From: Thiothrix subterranea
Lineage (GTDB): Bacteria > Pseudomonadota > Gammaproteobacteria > Thiotrichales > Thiotrichaceae
Assembly (NCBI RefSeq): GCF_016772315.1
Contig: NZ_CP053482.1
Span: forward strand, 1,116,001-1,180,000
Direction: 5' to 3'
DNA length: 64,000 nucleotides
Below the pieces are notes generated by a model, which worked only from the letters and a program-made list of their open reading frames with translations, ran no database searches and had not been told where the DNA came from. Positions 27,736 to 36,087 of this stretch are shown one piece after another. The translations under genes were made by a program, and so were the position numbers. Positions within the stretch are counted from its first letter, which is position 1, and each line of letters begins with the position of its first letter.

Positions 27736-28158
27736 ATGAGCTTAGAACAATTAAAAACCATTCGCGCCCGCCGCATGGAACAACGTTTCATCGAATTGCA
27801 AGAACAACGCCGCATCTTGCAAACACACGAACAACAACTGCATGAAAAGGAACAACAACTGGTCAGCTTTGGGCAATGGCGACTGGAGCATCAGGAAGCG
27901 TTATTTGCCAACCTGAAAAATCAGCCGTTCGCCCCGCAAATGCTGTTTGAATACCAAAAAAATCTGGAAGATTTACGCTTGGAAGAAGAACGCTTACGCG
28001 CTGAACTCGCCGCTGCGCAACAAGGCTTGCAAACGGCTGCGACGCAAGTCCAAACCGCACAGCAGCATTCCAGCGAGGCCAACCTGAAACTGGAAAAGCT
28101 CAAGGAAATGATTAAAATGCAGGACGATAAAAAGTCCCACGAAGAGCTTGCTCAATAA
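27736..28158 (+). CDS. sctO: T3SS central stalk protein SctO (YscO/FliJ-like)
   Basis: A 140-residue, almost wholly coiled-coil protein rich in Gln, Glu and Leu (two long helices, about 1-65 and 75-135), directly downstream of sctN, the normal place of yscO. SctO is the stalk inside the ATPase ring. Its 3' end overlaps the convergent sctL gene by 47 bp. No ruler gene sctP follows, unlike the ysc order N-O-P-Q. Confidence 0.75.
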   Translation: MSLEQLKTIRARRMEQRFIELQEQRRILQTHEQQLHEKEQQLVSFGQWRLEHQEALFANLKNQPFAPQMLFEYQKNLEDLRLEEERLRAELAAAQQGLQTAATQVQTAQQHSSEANLKLEKLKEMIKMQDDKKSHEELAQ

Positions 28159-28729
28159 TCTGGATTTGTTGTTCCAGACTCGCATTCACGATGCCCAAAT
28201 CCGACTCCAGAATGCAACCATCCACGGCTACTTGGTCATCGCCGACCACTTCCAAGCTGCTAAAGCGGTGCGGAATGGCATCCAACTGCTCCGAAATCGT
28301 TGCCTGCATCTGCGGGTGAACCCGAACCAACAATTTATGGCTGCCGCGCACCAATTCCAAACCACCCAACACCGCTTGCCGAACCCGTTCATCTTGGTCA
28401 AAGCTGTGAATCACTTTGCGCACTGCACCTGTAACCAATTCCACCAACTCGCCCTCCAGTGCCATCAGCGTGTCATTGACCCGTCCGGTAAATAGCACCA
28501 TTTTTTCGGCGGCTTCCTGATCGGCACGTTCACGCCCTTGTTCTAAACCGCGTTTAATCGAACGCCCCAGCGCCACCGACATGACTTCTTCGCGCTGGCG
28601 GTGACGCGTTTCCAGATCGGACGCTAAACGTTCATACGCGACCAATTCCTCATAATCCGCCGCTTTCAGGACTTTTTGACCGGCGCGTAATTGTGCCTCT
28701 ACCGGCTTAATTGAAAAGAATTTTGCCAT
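28112..28729 (-). CDS. sctL: T3SS stator protein SctL
   Basis: A 205-residue YscL/FliH-family protein: N-terminal FFSIKPVEAQLRAGQKVLKAADYEELV, a central coiled coil (Glu/Arg-rich), and the C-terminal V-ATPase-E-like domain (VRVHPQMQATISEQLDAI; VDGCILESDLGIVNASLEQQIQIIEQAL). It links SctN to SctQ. Starts inside the 3' end of sctK (23-bp overlap). Confidence 0.92.
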   Translation of the reverse strand: MAKFFSIKPVEAQLRAGQKVLKAADYEELVAYERLASDLETRHRQREEVMSVALGRSIKRGLEQGRERADQEAAEKMVLFTGRVNDTLMALEGELVELVTGAVRKVIHSFDQDERVRQAVLGGLELVRGSHKLLVRVHPQMQATISEQLDAIPHRFSSLEVVGDDQVAVDGCILESDLGIVNASLEQQIQIIEQALRGTFYRPAF

Positions 28730-29402
28730 CGCGACTGACCCCCATTTTAATTTCTATTGCTACTTTTTGTACTAATACCGCGCATTCAGCGGCTTGTGCA
28801 TCCAAGGCTTGCCCAGATTTTGCGTAACGCTTCCACAACACATAATATTCGCGCTCCAACTTATAGACCAAACGCTTCCAGAAAGACGGTGGATAACCGG
28901 CAAATGCTGCCCGCAAACACAGCATTCCCGCCAACACAAAACGCTTTTTCAAACCGATGGGCGCAGGAAACGCAATGTCTGCACTGATATTGTGTGTCAG
29001 CAACGGCGCACGTTGTTGCACAAAACGGTATAAGTCATCGCCCAGCACCTGCTGGGTTTTCAGCAAATCTTCGCGAGTCACGATGCGGCGCAATAACTGA
29101 AAATGGAACATCGCACCTAAGTACAGCACCAATTGCCCTAACTCTTGCCCACGCCATAAGGCCAAGCGCGTCAAGGGTTTGCTGAAATCAAAAAATACGC
29201 TGTCATGCAAGCCCAAACGCTGCATCATGTGCTTCAATAAGCGGCTTTCCCCGCGTTCTTGCCCTAACAACGACTGCATCACTTTGCCATCGGGCATGGT
29301 TGCCAACCAACTGGGATGAATGTACGAATCCGGGCGGAAATTAAAGCGCCACACCGCCTGCGAAAATTCGTCAGTAATATCGAAGTGATTAGAAATGCTC
29401 AT
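28707..29402 (-). CDS. sctK: T3SS sorting-platform protein SctK
   Basis: A 231-residue protein with the YscK-family opening FNFRPDSYIHPSWL and family-like helical body. SctK joins the SctQ/SctL pods to the inner-membrane ring protein SctD. With sctL it forms a separate two-gene minus-strand unit convergent to sctQ-O; in ysc these genes lie beside sctJ. Confidence 0.85.
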   Translation of the reverse strand: MSISNHFDITDEFSQAVWRFNFRPDSYIHPSWLATMPDGKVMQSLLGQERGESRLLKHMMQRLGLHDSVFFDFSKPLTRLALWRGQELGQLVLYLGAMFHFQLLRRIVTREDLLKTQQVLGDDLYRFVQQRAPLLTHNISADIAFPAPIGLKKRFVLAGMLCLRAAFAGYPPSFWKRLVYKLEREYYVLWKRYAKSGQALDAQAAECAVLVQKVAIEIKMGVSRDGKILFN

Positions 29403-29497
29403 AATGCCAACGTTATAGTATTCAATATCTCGGCATTATTGCCTGCTCACACCACAGTAAGCAGGTATTTCCTGACAAAACTACTCGCCAGACTGAA

Positions 29498-29992
29498 TCA
29501 GCGGTAGCCTAAGCCCGTGACTTGTTTGTGCAGCTTGGCGTTTTCATCGCTCAAATGGCGCACCAGAAAATCGAGGCTGCGCACCACAAATTCCAGCAAA
29601 TTGGTGGCAATGTACGGCTCTTCGATACGGATACGGTTGTACATCTGGCGGTTAATTTCCAGCAAACGCACCCCGCTGCGCCGTGCTTTCAAACGCACGG
29701 TGCGTGGCTGGCGGTCAAAGAAAGACATTTCGCCCACCAAACTGCCGGGGTCTAATTGCCCGACTTCAAATTCGCGCTCACCATCGACTTGCAGTAATTT
29801 GACTGCCCCACCGATGACCAAGTAAAAGCGGTCACTGATTTCGCCGATGTCAGCAACAATTTCTTGCGAACCCAGTTCACGAATGCGGGTATAACGCAAA
29901 AATCGCACGACTTCATCGTCGGTTAGCGCGGCACAAAATTCCGGGCAGGTGTCTTTAATTTGCTGTAATAATTGAGAATTTACATGGTTCAT
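29498..29992 (-). CDS. Cyclic-nucleotide-binding domain protein without DNA-binding domain
   Basis: A 164-residue protein with a single Crp-type beta-roll (about residues 15-135: GSQEIVADIGEISDRFYLVIGGAVKLL; GSLVGEMSFFDRQPRTVRLKA) and a C-terminal helix. No helix-turn-helix follows, so it is a sensor or adaptor and not a Crp-type regulator on its own. It lies 95 bp from sctK on the same strand; a link to the T3SS is possible but unproven. Confidence 0.8.
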   Translation of the reverse strand: MNHVNSQLLQQIKDTCPEFCAALTDDEVVRFLRYTRIRELGSQEIVADIGEISDRFYLVIGGAVKLLQVDGEREFEVGQLDPGSLVGEMSFFDRQPRTVRLKARRSGVRLLEINRQMYNRIRIEEPYIATNLLEFVVRSLDFLVRHLSDENAKLHKQVTGLGYR

Positions 29993-30105
29993 GGTGCGTG
30001 ATCCGGCAATAAATGAAATTGCCTGTATTATACGCGCAGAAATAAGCGTTGTCGGCAGGCACAGCGTATAATCGTTTTACTTTAACCCAAACAGGAATAC
30101 CTTTT

Positions 30106-30342
30106 ATGAGCATCAGTAACGAAGCCGTCGCCGCCATGATTCAAGCCCATTTGCCCGAAGCGCAAGTCACCATCAACGGTGATGGCTACAAATACGAAGC
30201 GGACGTGATCAGTGACGCCTTTGCAGGGTTAAACACCCTCAAGCGCCATCAACTGGTATACGCCGCCGTCAATGACGCGATTACGGCGGGTCAACTTCAT
30301 GCGCTGACGATTCGCGCCAAAACCCCTGCGGAAGTTGCGTAA
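30106..30342 (+). CDS. ibaG: BolA-family iron metabolism protein IbaG
   Basis: A 78-residue BolA-like protein with the conserved core FAGLNTLKRHQLVYAAVNDAI and the usual C-terminal strand. Length and the H-Q-(L/M)-V pattern fit IbaG/BolA2-type proteins, which bind glutaredoxin [2Fe-2S] clusters. ATG 30106 is the family start. One-base overlap with the LOG-family gene. Confidence 0.88.
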   Translation: MSISNEAVAAMIQAHLPEAQVTINGDGYKYEADVISDAFAGLNTLKRHQLVYAAVNDAITAGQLHALTIRAKTPAEVA

Positions 30343-31067
30343 TGGATGACAAAACCCGTACCCAACACCCGGTGCTGCAACCCATCAGTGACAAGGAATT
30401 AGCCCGCGAAAGCTGGAAAATCTTCCAAATCATGGGCGAATTTGTGGACGGTTTTGAACGCCTTGCCCACTTACGCCCATCCGTCAGCATCTTTGGTTCT
30501 GCCCGCACCCCGCCGGATGATCCGCTGTATCACCTGACCGAAACCATTGCCCACAAACTTTCCGATGCGGGCTTTGCTGTCGTCAGTGGCGGCGGCCCCG
30601 GTTTGATGGAAGCCGCCAATAAAGGCGCTAAGCGTGGCAAATCGCCCAGCATTGGTTTGAATATCCAGCTTCCACACGAACAACATTCCAACCAATATCA
30701 GGATATTTCGCTGTATTTCCGGCATTTTTTCTCGCGCAAAGTCATGTTCGTGAAACACGCTTCCGCCTACGTGGTCATGCCCGGTGGCTTTGGTACACTG
30801 GATGAATTGGCAGAAATCCTGACTTTGGTGCAAACCGCTAAAACCCGCAAAATCCCCATCGTGCTGGTGCACACCCCATTCTGGGAAGGCTTGGTCGGAT
30901 GGTTCAAGCACACCCTGATAAAACAGGGTACAATCTCGGCAGGCGATTTGGATCTGTTTGTCCTGTTGGACGATGCCGATGCAATCGTCGAGCATATTTT
31001 TGGTTACTACGAACGCGCGGTATCGGGGCCATCCGCTGAAGAACGCGCTAAATTTATGGAGTTATAA
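30342..31067 (+). CDS. LOG-family protein (TIGR00730, nucleotide 5'-monophosphate phosphoribohydrolase-like)
   Basis: A 241-residue Rossmann-fold protein with the LOG signatures SIFGSART, SGGGPGLMEAANKGA and the active-site PGGFGTLDELAEILT. Enzymes of the family release bases from nucleoside monophosphates. This longer subgroup is common in proteobacteria; true substrate unknown. Confidence 0.9.
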   Translation: MDDKTRTQHPVLQPISDKELARESWKIFQIMGEFVDGFERLAHLRPSVSIFGSARTPPDDPLYHLTETIAHKLSDAGFAVVSGGGPGLMEAANKGAKRGKSPSIGLNIQLPHEQHSNQYQDISLYFRHFFSRKVMFVKHASAYVVMPGGFGTLDELAEILTLVQTAKTRKIPIVLVHTPFWEGLVGWFKHTLIKQGTISAGDLDLFVLLDDADAIVEHIFGYYERAVSGPSAEERAKFMEL

Positions 31068-31072
31068 CAACA

Positions 31073-31381
31073 ATGAACACACAACAATGGCTAACACTGG
31101 CATTCATCGCGCTGTTCAGCACCACGATTCATGCCGATGAAACTACCACCGATACGGATATTGCCAGCAAAATGAAGGTGGAAACGATCCGTGTCACCGA
31201 CGATTTCGGCACGATTGAAGAAGAGCGCGTCGCCGCCATGCGCAGCGAAATCCGCTACGTACCGGCTGATGGCGAAGGCGGTTATAACTTAGTCGATTCA
31301 GTCAGTTCCCAAGGCAAAAGTCAAAATGCTCACCAAAGCCGTGACATGATGATTCCAAGCTGGAACGTCCTCTCTTGGTAA
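31073..31381 (+). CDS. DUF2782-like secreted protein
   Basis: A 102-residue protein with a signal peptide (about 1-21, ending IHA) and a short acidic mature part containing KVETIRVTDDFGTIEEERV. The size, pattern and location directly before the homoserine kinase gene match the DUF2782 proteins found beside thrB in gammaproteobacteria. Function unknown. Four-base gap to the next gene. Confidence 0.65.
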   Translation: MNTQQWLTLAFIALFSTTIHADETTTDTDIASKMKVETIRVTDDFGTIEEERVAAMRSEIRYVPADGEGGYNLVDSVSSQGKSQNAHQSRDMMIPSWNVLSW

Positions 31382-31385
31382 ATGC

Positions 31386-32537
31386 ATGTCAGTTTATACC
31401 CCCGTCAGCGCCACCGAACTCGAAACCTTTCTGCATGAATACCCCGTCGGAGCGCTGACGGATTATGCCGGTATCAGTGCAGGTGTCGAAAACAGCAATT
31501 TTTTCGTCACCACCACGCAAGGGGCATTTGTTCTCACCCTGTTTGAGCACCATACCCCGGCAGAACTGGGCTATTTTCTCGATCTCATGCAACATTGGGC
31601 GGATGCCGGTGTTCCCGTGGCTCGCCCCATTCCCAACCGTGCGGGGCAATTATTGGGTACGCTCAAGCACAAACCCGCTACGTTAGTGCTGCGTTTAGCG
31701 GGGCAACACATCGAGCACCCTACCCCCAAACAATGCGCCGCACTCGGCACAGCACTCGCGCACCTGCATCTTGCGGGGCAAACCTTCCCGCAGCAACGCG
31801 CCCCCGATCGTGGGCATGATTGGCGAATGCACACGGCGTCCCGCTTGCTGCCACACTTAAACCCAGCCGATGCCGCCTTGCTGCAAACCGAAATGGCATT
31901 CCAGCAAAGCATTCCGTTTGCGCAACTTCCCAGCGGTACGATTCACGCGGATTTGTTTCGGGATAATGTGCTGTTCCACGACGATCATCTGAGCGGCGTT
32001 TTGGATGTGTATTTTGCCTGCTACGATAACTGGTTGTATGACTTAGCAATCGTGGTCAATGACTGGTGCTGCCACGCGGATGGTTCACTGGATAATTTGC
32101 GGGTACAAGCTTGCCTGAATGCTTATCAAACGGTGCGCCCCTGGCAAGCCATCGAGCGACGTTATTGGTACGCAACATTACGGGCGGCGGCCTTACGTTT
32201 CTGGCTCTCACGTCTGGACGCGCAATTGAACCCACGCGCAGGCGACAATGTTTTGCAAAAAGACCCGGCAGAATTCCGTCGCAAATTGTTACAGCGCATT
32301 AACGCAAGCAACGTAACGGTCGATGCGCGGCGGCTTTTGTGCCCGCTGCCCGTGATTCGGGTGCAAACCGCCGTCGACAATTTGCCTGCTGGCGTTCACT
32401 TGACCGCGATTTGCACCGACCCCGGCGCATTGCACGACATTCCCGCATGGGCGCGGATTCACGGGCATACGGTATTGGAAACGCACAGCGAAGGGCGCGA
32501 ACACGTCATCGTTTTACAAACAGGTTGGACACAATGA
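31386..32537 (+). CDS. thrB: Homoserine kinase fused to TusA-like sulfurtransferase domain
   Basis: A 383-residue two-domain protein. Residues 1-305 are the APH-type ThrB homoserine kinase of threonine synthesis (YAGISAGVENSNFFV; catalytic GTIHADLFRDNVLF; VLDVYFACYDNWLYDLA). Residues about 310-383 form a TusA/SirA-like domain with the sulfur-carrier motif DARRLLCPLPVI (Cys319) and DPGALHDIPAW. ThrB normally ends near 310-320 residues. The frame is continuous, and the next gene overlaps by ATGA, so this is a real fusion in this sequence. Confidence 0.88.
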   Translation: MSVYTPVSATELETFLHEYPVGALTDYAGISAGVENSNFFVTTTQGAFVLTLFEHHTPAELGYFLDLMQHWADAGVPVARPIPNRAGQLLGTLKHKPATLVLRLAGQHIEHPTPKQCAALGTALAHLHLAGQTFPQQRAPDRGHDWRMHTASRLLPHLNPADAALLQTEMAFQQSIPFAQLPSGTIHADLFRDNVLFHDDHLSGVLDVYFACYDNWLYDLAIVVNDWCCHADGSLDNLRVQACLNAYQTVRPWQAIERRYWYATLRAAALRFWLSRLDAQLNPRAGDNVLQKDPAEFRRKLLQRINASNVTVDARRLLCPLPVIRVQTAVDNLPAGVHLTAICTDPGALHDIPAWARIHGHTVLETHSEGREHVIVLQTGWTQ

Positions 32538-33697
32538 GCGGACATCAGCATACCGTCACCGATACCCGCACCGACGATAATAGCCGTAAAGCCGTCACCC
32601 AGCGCGTCGCTTTTGTCGGCATGAGTGTGAATATTTTTCTGGTGATTGTGCAAATCATCGGCGGCATTCTTACCCATTCGCAAGCGCTGATTGCGGATGC
32701 CATGCACACCCTGTCGGATTTGGTCGGCGATGTGGTGGTATTATTTGCCGCACATCATGCCAGCAAAGCCGCCGATGCCAACCACCCTTATGGGCATGGG
32801 CGTATTGAAACACTTGCCACCGTTATTCTCGGTTTACTATTGGGCGGGGTCGCGGCGGCGATTTTCCTGCAAGCATGGGACAGACTTTCCGGCGACGAAC
32901 CGCTCATCACCCCCGAACCCTGGGCAATGGCGATCGCAGCATTAGCGATTATTGGCAAGGAAGGGCTTTACCACTACACCGTTCACGTTGCCAAACGCAT
33001 CAGTTCGCCCATGCTCAAAGCCAGTGCATGGCATCACCGTTCGGATGCGATTTCCTCAGTATTGGTGTTGCTGGCAATTGGCGGGGCGCAATTGGGTTTC
33101 CCTTGGCTGGACTCGGTAGCGGCTATCTTGGTCGCCGCCATGATTTTTTACATGGCCATTCAGCTCATTTTGGAAAGCACCAGTGAATTGGTGGATACCG
33201 GGTTAGACGCGCAGGAAGTCCAAGAGATGCGTGATTTTATTTGTGCCATCGACGGCGTGGAAAGCGTGCATTTATTGCGCACGCGCCGCATGGGGGGACG
33301 GGTATTGGCCGATGCGCATTTGCAAGTCGATGGGCGCATCAGCGTTTCCGAAGGCCACCACATCAGTGATACCGTGATGTACCGTTTGCGGCGGCAATTT
33401 CCGGCGATTAGCGATGTTATTATTCATATTGATCCCGAAGACGATGAAACGGTACACCCCAGTAAAAACCTGCCCTCGCGGGTTGAATTATTAGCTGCAC
33501 TGCACACACAGCCAGAAACGGCGGCATTATGGGACAGCATCGACGACCTCACTTTGCATTACCAAGGCGGCAAACTTCAACTCGACGTTATTTTGCTAAC
33601 AACGCCGCCCGCAACAGCACTTTCAGGATTCAAAAACGCTTGTCGCAGCATTCCCGCCATTGAGTGCGTCAACTTTTTCACTAAAAAAGTGCATTAA
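32534..33697 (+). CDS. Cation diffusion facilitator (CDF) metal efflux transporter
   Basis: A 387-residue CDF protein: six transmembrane helices, metal-site motifs ALIADAMHTLSDLVGD and KASAWHHRSDAISS, then a long cytoplasmic C-terminal metal-sensing domain (about 215-300) and an extra ~85-residue extension, MamB-like in length. Likely exports Zn, Fe or Mn by proton exchange. ATG 32534 overlaps the upstream stop; a longer frame from 32339 lies over the TusA domain and is rejected. Confidence 0.9.
   Translation: MSGHQHTVTDTRTDDNSRKAVTQRVAFVGMSVNIFLVIVQIIGGILTHSQALIADAMHTLSDLVGDVVVLFAAHHASKAADANHPYGHGRIETLATVILGLLLGGVAAAIFLQAWDRLSGDEPLITPEPWAMAIAALAIIGKEGLYHYTVHVAKRISSPMLKASAWHHRSDAISSVLVLLAIGGAQLGFPWLDSVAAILVAAMIFYMAIQLILESTSELVDTGLDAQEVQEMRDFICAIDGVESVHLLRTRRMGGRVLADAHLQVDGRISVSEGHHISDTVMYRLRRQFPAISDVIIHIDPEDDETVHPSKNLPSRVELLAALHTQPETAALWDSIDDLTLHYQGGKLQLDVILLTTPPATALSGFKNACRSIPAIECVNFFTKKVH
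33677..33693 (+). promoter_or_regulatory. NtrC-type enhancer site, distal (GSIII)
   Basis: TTCACTAAAAAAGTGCA matches the 17-bp NtrC pattern TGCAC-N7-GTGCA on one half and differs by two bases from the site upstream of ntrB (44722-44738). It overlaps the end of the CDF gene. Centre 33685, 31 bp from the next site, the approximate spacing of the two strong E. coli glnA sites. Confidence 0.55.
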
Positions 33698-33707
33698 GCG
33701 CAAATTA

Positions 33708-33724
33708 AGCACTTTTTTGGTGAT
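33708..33724 (+). promoter_or_regulatory. NtrC-type enhancer site, proximal (GSIII)
   Basis: AGCACTTTTTTGGTGAT, again GCAC-N7-GTG. With the preceding A-rich arm the segment 33683-33718 can also fold (AAAAAAGTGC / GCACTTTTTT) as a terminator for the CDF gene, so dual use or misreading is possible. Confidence 0.45.
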
Positions 33725-33728
33725 TACA

Positions 33729-33826
33729 AAGAAACCCCTCCTAACCTCCCCTTATCAGGGGAGAGACCAGAAAGACTGCGCTTCTTCGCTCCTCCCCTTA
33801 TAAGAAGAGGCTGGGAGGGATTTCTT
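33729..33826. repeat. Long imperfect inverted repeat, MITE/REP-like
   Basis: Two arms of about 37 bp (33729-33765 and 33790-33826), beginning AAGAAACCCCTCC and ending GGAGGGATTTCTT, pair with several mismatches to give a ~98-bp hairpin element with no coding capacity. It occupies exactly the gap between the NtrC-type sites and the sigma-54 promoter of glnN. Confidence 0.7.
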
Positions 33827-33831
33827 AAAAA

Positions 33832-33848
33832 TGGCATAAAACTTGCAT
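33832..33848 (+). promoter_or_regulatory. Sigma-54 promoter of glnN
   Basis: TGGCAT-AAAAC-TTGCAT matches the -24/-12 consensus (TGGCAC-N5-TTGCA) with GG and GC ten bases apart. It lies 46 bp upstream of the GSIII start codon, with NtrC-type sites 140-175 bp upstream of the expected transcription start. Confidence 0.8.
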
Positions 33849-33893
33849 TAAACCTCATCATTTCTGATTTATTGTATTGAACGAGGTTAATAG

Positions 33894-36068
33894 ATGAGCA
33901 GCAATTTCGCGCGTACCCAAGCAATCCAAACCATCAGCCAGCGTTCCCCGATGGATCTCGGTAAGACCGATCCATTGAGCAAGATCTGGGCTTGTGACGT
34001 TTTCAATCTGGCACGCATGGAAGAATGCCTCTCCAAGAATGCGTTCAAAGCGATGAAGAAAACCTTCCAAACGGGCGCAACGTTAGACCCTGCCACAGCA
34101 GACGTGGTGGCGGCAGCGATGAAAGAATGGGCAATGTCCAAAGGCGCGAAATTCTTCTCGCACATCTTCTACCCGATGACCAATGCCACCGCTGAAAAGC
34201 ATGATGGCTTCATTATCACCAGTCCAGAAGGCAATGCCATCACCGATTTCAGCGGCAGCCTGCTGATCAAAGGTGAACCGGACGGCTCATCGTTCCCGAA
34301 CGGCAGCATTCGCGCCACCAACTCAGCGCGTGGTTACACGGCATGGGATCCGACCAGCCCTGCTTACATTATGCACACCGCCAATGGCGCAACGCTGATG
34401 ATTCCGTGCGTCTTCCTGTCGTGGACGGGCGAAGCACTCGACAAGAAAATCCCCTTACTGCGCTCCAATGCAGCGATGAACAATGCCGCACAGCGCGTAT
34501 TGAAATTGATGGGCGAAACAGAGGTTGCCACCCTCAACTCAAGCTGTGGCGCGGAACAAGAATACTTCCTGATCGATGAAGCTTTCGCCACTGCTCGCCC
34601 TGACATTTTACTGTCAGGCCGCACCTTATTTGGTGCAGCACCAGCGAAAGGTCAGCAATTCGACGACCATTATTTCGGCGCAATCCCAGAGCGCGTGCAA
34701 GTCTACATGCAAGACATCGAAGACAAGCTCTACCGCCTCGGCATTCCAGCCAAAACGCATCACAACGAAGTTGCACCGGGTCAGTTTGAAATTGCCCCTT
34801 ACTTTGAAGCGGCAAACGTGGCAGCCGATCACCAGCAATTGCTGATGACCATTATGAAAACCACCGCGAAAGCCCACGGCTTCCTGTGCATGTTGCATGA
34901 AAAACCGTTTGCTGGCGTCAACGGTTCAGGCAAACACGTCAACTGGTCCGTCGGTAACAGCACTCAAGGTAACTTGCTTGACCCCGGCAGCACACCGGAA
35001 GAAAACCTGCACTTCTTGGCATTCTGTGGTGCAGTCATCCGTGGCGTGCATCAATTTGGCCCATTGCTGCGGGCGGTTATTGCTTCTGCCTCTAACGACC
35101 ACCGTTTGGGTGCAAACGAAGCGCCTCCGGCCATTCTGTCCGTCTACTTGGGCGACCAACTCGAACAAGTCTTCAACGACATCAAAGCTGGTAAAATCCT
35201 CAAAACGGAAAAAGGCGGACAAATGGATTTGGGGCTGTCCCAAATTCTGAAATTTGAGCGTGACCCCGGCGACCGTAACCGCACGTCACCGTTCGCATTC
35301 ACCGGCAACCGTTTTGAATTCCGCGCGGTTGGCTCGTCACAATCCGTGTCTGGCCCATTGGTTGCGATGAACACCATGCTGGCAGATTCCCTGAACTGGA
35401 TGGCAGACAAACTGGAAGCCGAACTCAACGGCGGCAAAGACGTTGCCACGGCTACGCTGTCAGTACTGAAAGTTGTAATGGAACAACACGGTAACGTCGT
35501 TTTCGGCGGTAACGGCTACTCCCCGGATTGGCACAAAGCCGCCGTTGCAGAACGCGGTCTGAAAAACCTGCCAACCTCTGCGGATGCCCTGCCAGAATTG
35601 TTAAGCCAGGAAGTCTCCGGTTTGTTTGAACGCACCGGCGTTTTGACCCCGACCGAACTGCACAGCCGCTTTGAAGTGTACGCTGAACAATACGTCAACA
35701 GTATCGACGTCGAAGCCAAGCTGATGGTCAATATGGCAACCACCATGATCTATCCGGCAGCCGTCAGTTACCTGTCTGAACTCGCGGCTACCGCTGGCAA
35801 CCTGCAAGAGTTGGGCATCACGCTGGATAACAGCGTTGCCACCAACGTTGCCACTGAAGCCAACGCACTGATGGTTGCTGTCGGTAAACTGAGCGCAGCG
35901 CGTGCTAAACACGACTTTGACAGCATTCAAGAGCACATGACATTCTTGGCTGACACTGTGCGTGGTTTAATGACGGAAGTCCGCGCTCATGCTGACACAC
36001 TGGAAACCCTGATTTCTGATGAGATGTGGCCGTTACCAAAGTACAGCGAAATGCTGTTCATTAAGTAA
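33894..36068 (+). CDS. glnN: Glutamine synthetase type III
   Basis: A 724-residue GSIII: an N-terminal GSIII-specific region, MIPCVFLSWTGEALDKKIPLLRS and NSSCGAEQEYFLID of the family, then the ATP-grasp-like catalytic core (PAKTHHNEVAPGQFEIAP, NGSGKHVNWS, RTSPFAFTGNRFEFRAVGSS). GSIII is a dodecamer unlike GSI and is not regulated by adenylylation. It precedes glnA, and its sigma-54 promoter and enhancers imply induction under nitrogen limitation. Confidence 0.95.
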   Translation: MSSNFARTQAIQTISQRSPMDLGKTDPLSKIWACDVFNLARMEECLSKNAFKAMKKTFQTGATLDPATADVVAAAMKEWAMSKGAKFFSHIFYPMTNATAEKHDGFIITSPEGNAITDFSGSLLIKGEPDGSSFPNGSIRATNSARGYTAWDPTSPAYIMHTANGATLMIPCVFLSWTGEALDKKIPLLRSNAAMNNAAQRVLKLMGETEVATLNSSCGAEQEYFLIDEAFATARPDILLSGRTLFGAAPAKGQQFDDHYFGAIPERVQVYMQDIEDKLYRLGIPAKTHHNEVAPGQFEIAPYFEAANVAADHQQLLMTIMKTTAKAHGFLCMLHEKPFAGVNGSGKHVNWSVGNSTQGNLLDPGSTPEENLHFLAFCGAVIRGVHQFGPLLRAVIASASNDHRLGANEAPPAILSVYLGDQLEQVFNDIKAGKILKTEKGGQMDLGLSQILKFERDPGDRNRTSPFAFTGNRFEFRAVGSSQSVSGPLVAMNTMLADSLNWMADKLEAELNGGKDVATATLSVLKVVMEQHGNVVFGGNGYSPDWHKAAVAERGLKNLPTSADALPELLSQEVSGLFERTGVLTPTELHSRFEVYAEQYVNSIDVEAKLMVNMATTMIYPAAVSYLSELAATAGNLQELGITLDNSVATNVATEANALMVAVGKLSAARAKHDFDSIQEHMTFLADTVRGLMTEVRAHADTLETLISDEMWPLPKYSEMLFIK

Positions 36069-36087
36069 GGCGTAATACCTGCTGGAG

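Noticed and set aside
32339-32533. Longer N-terminus for the CDF transporter
   Set aside because: The extension is antisense-like, Arg-rich and lies in an alternative frame over the TusA domain of the upstream gene; ATG 32534 is coupled to its stop.
33683-33718. Pure terminator reading of AAAAAAGTGC...GCACTTTTTT
   Set aside because: It can fold, but the loop is long and both arms coincide with NtrC-type 17-bp sites placed properly for a sigma-54 promoter; kept as enhancers with the terminator role only noted.
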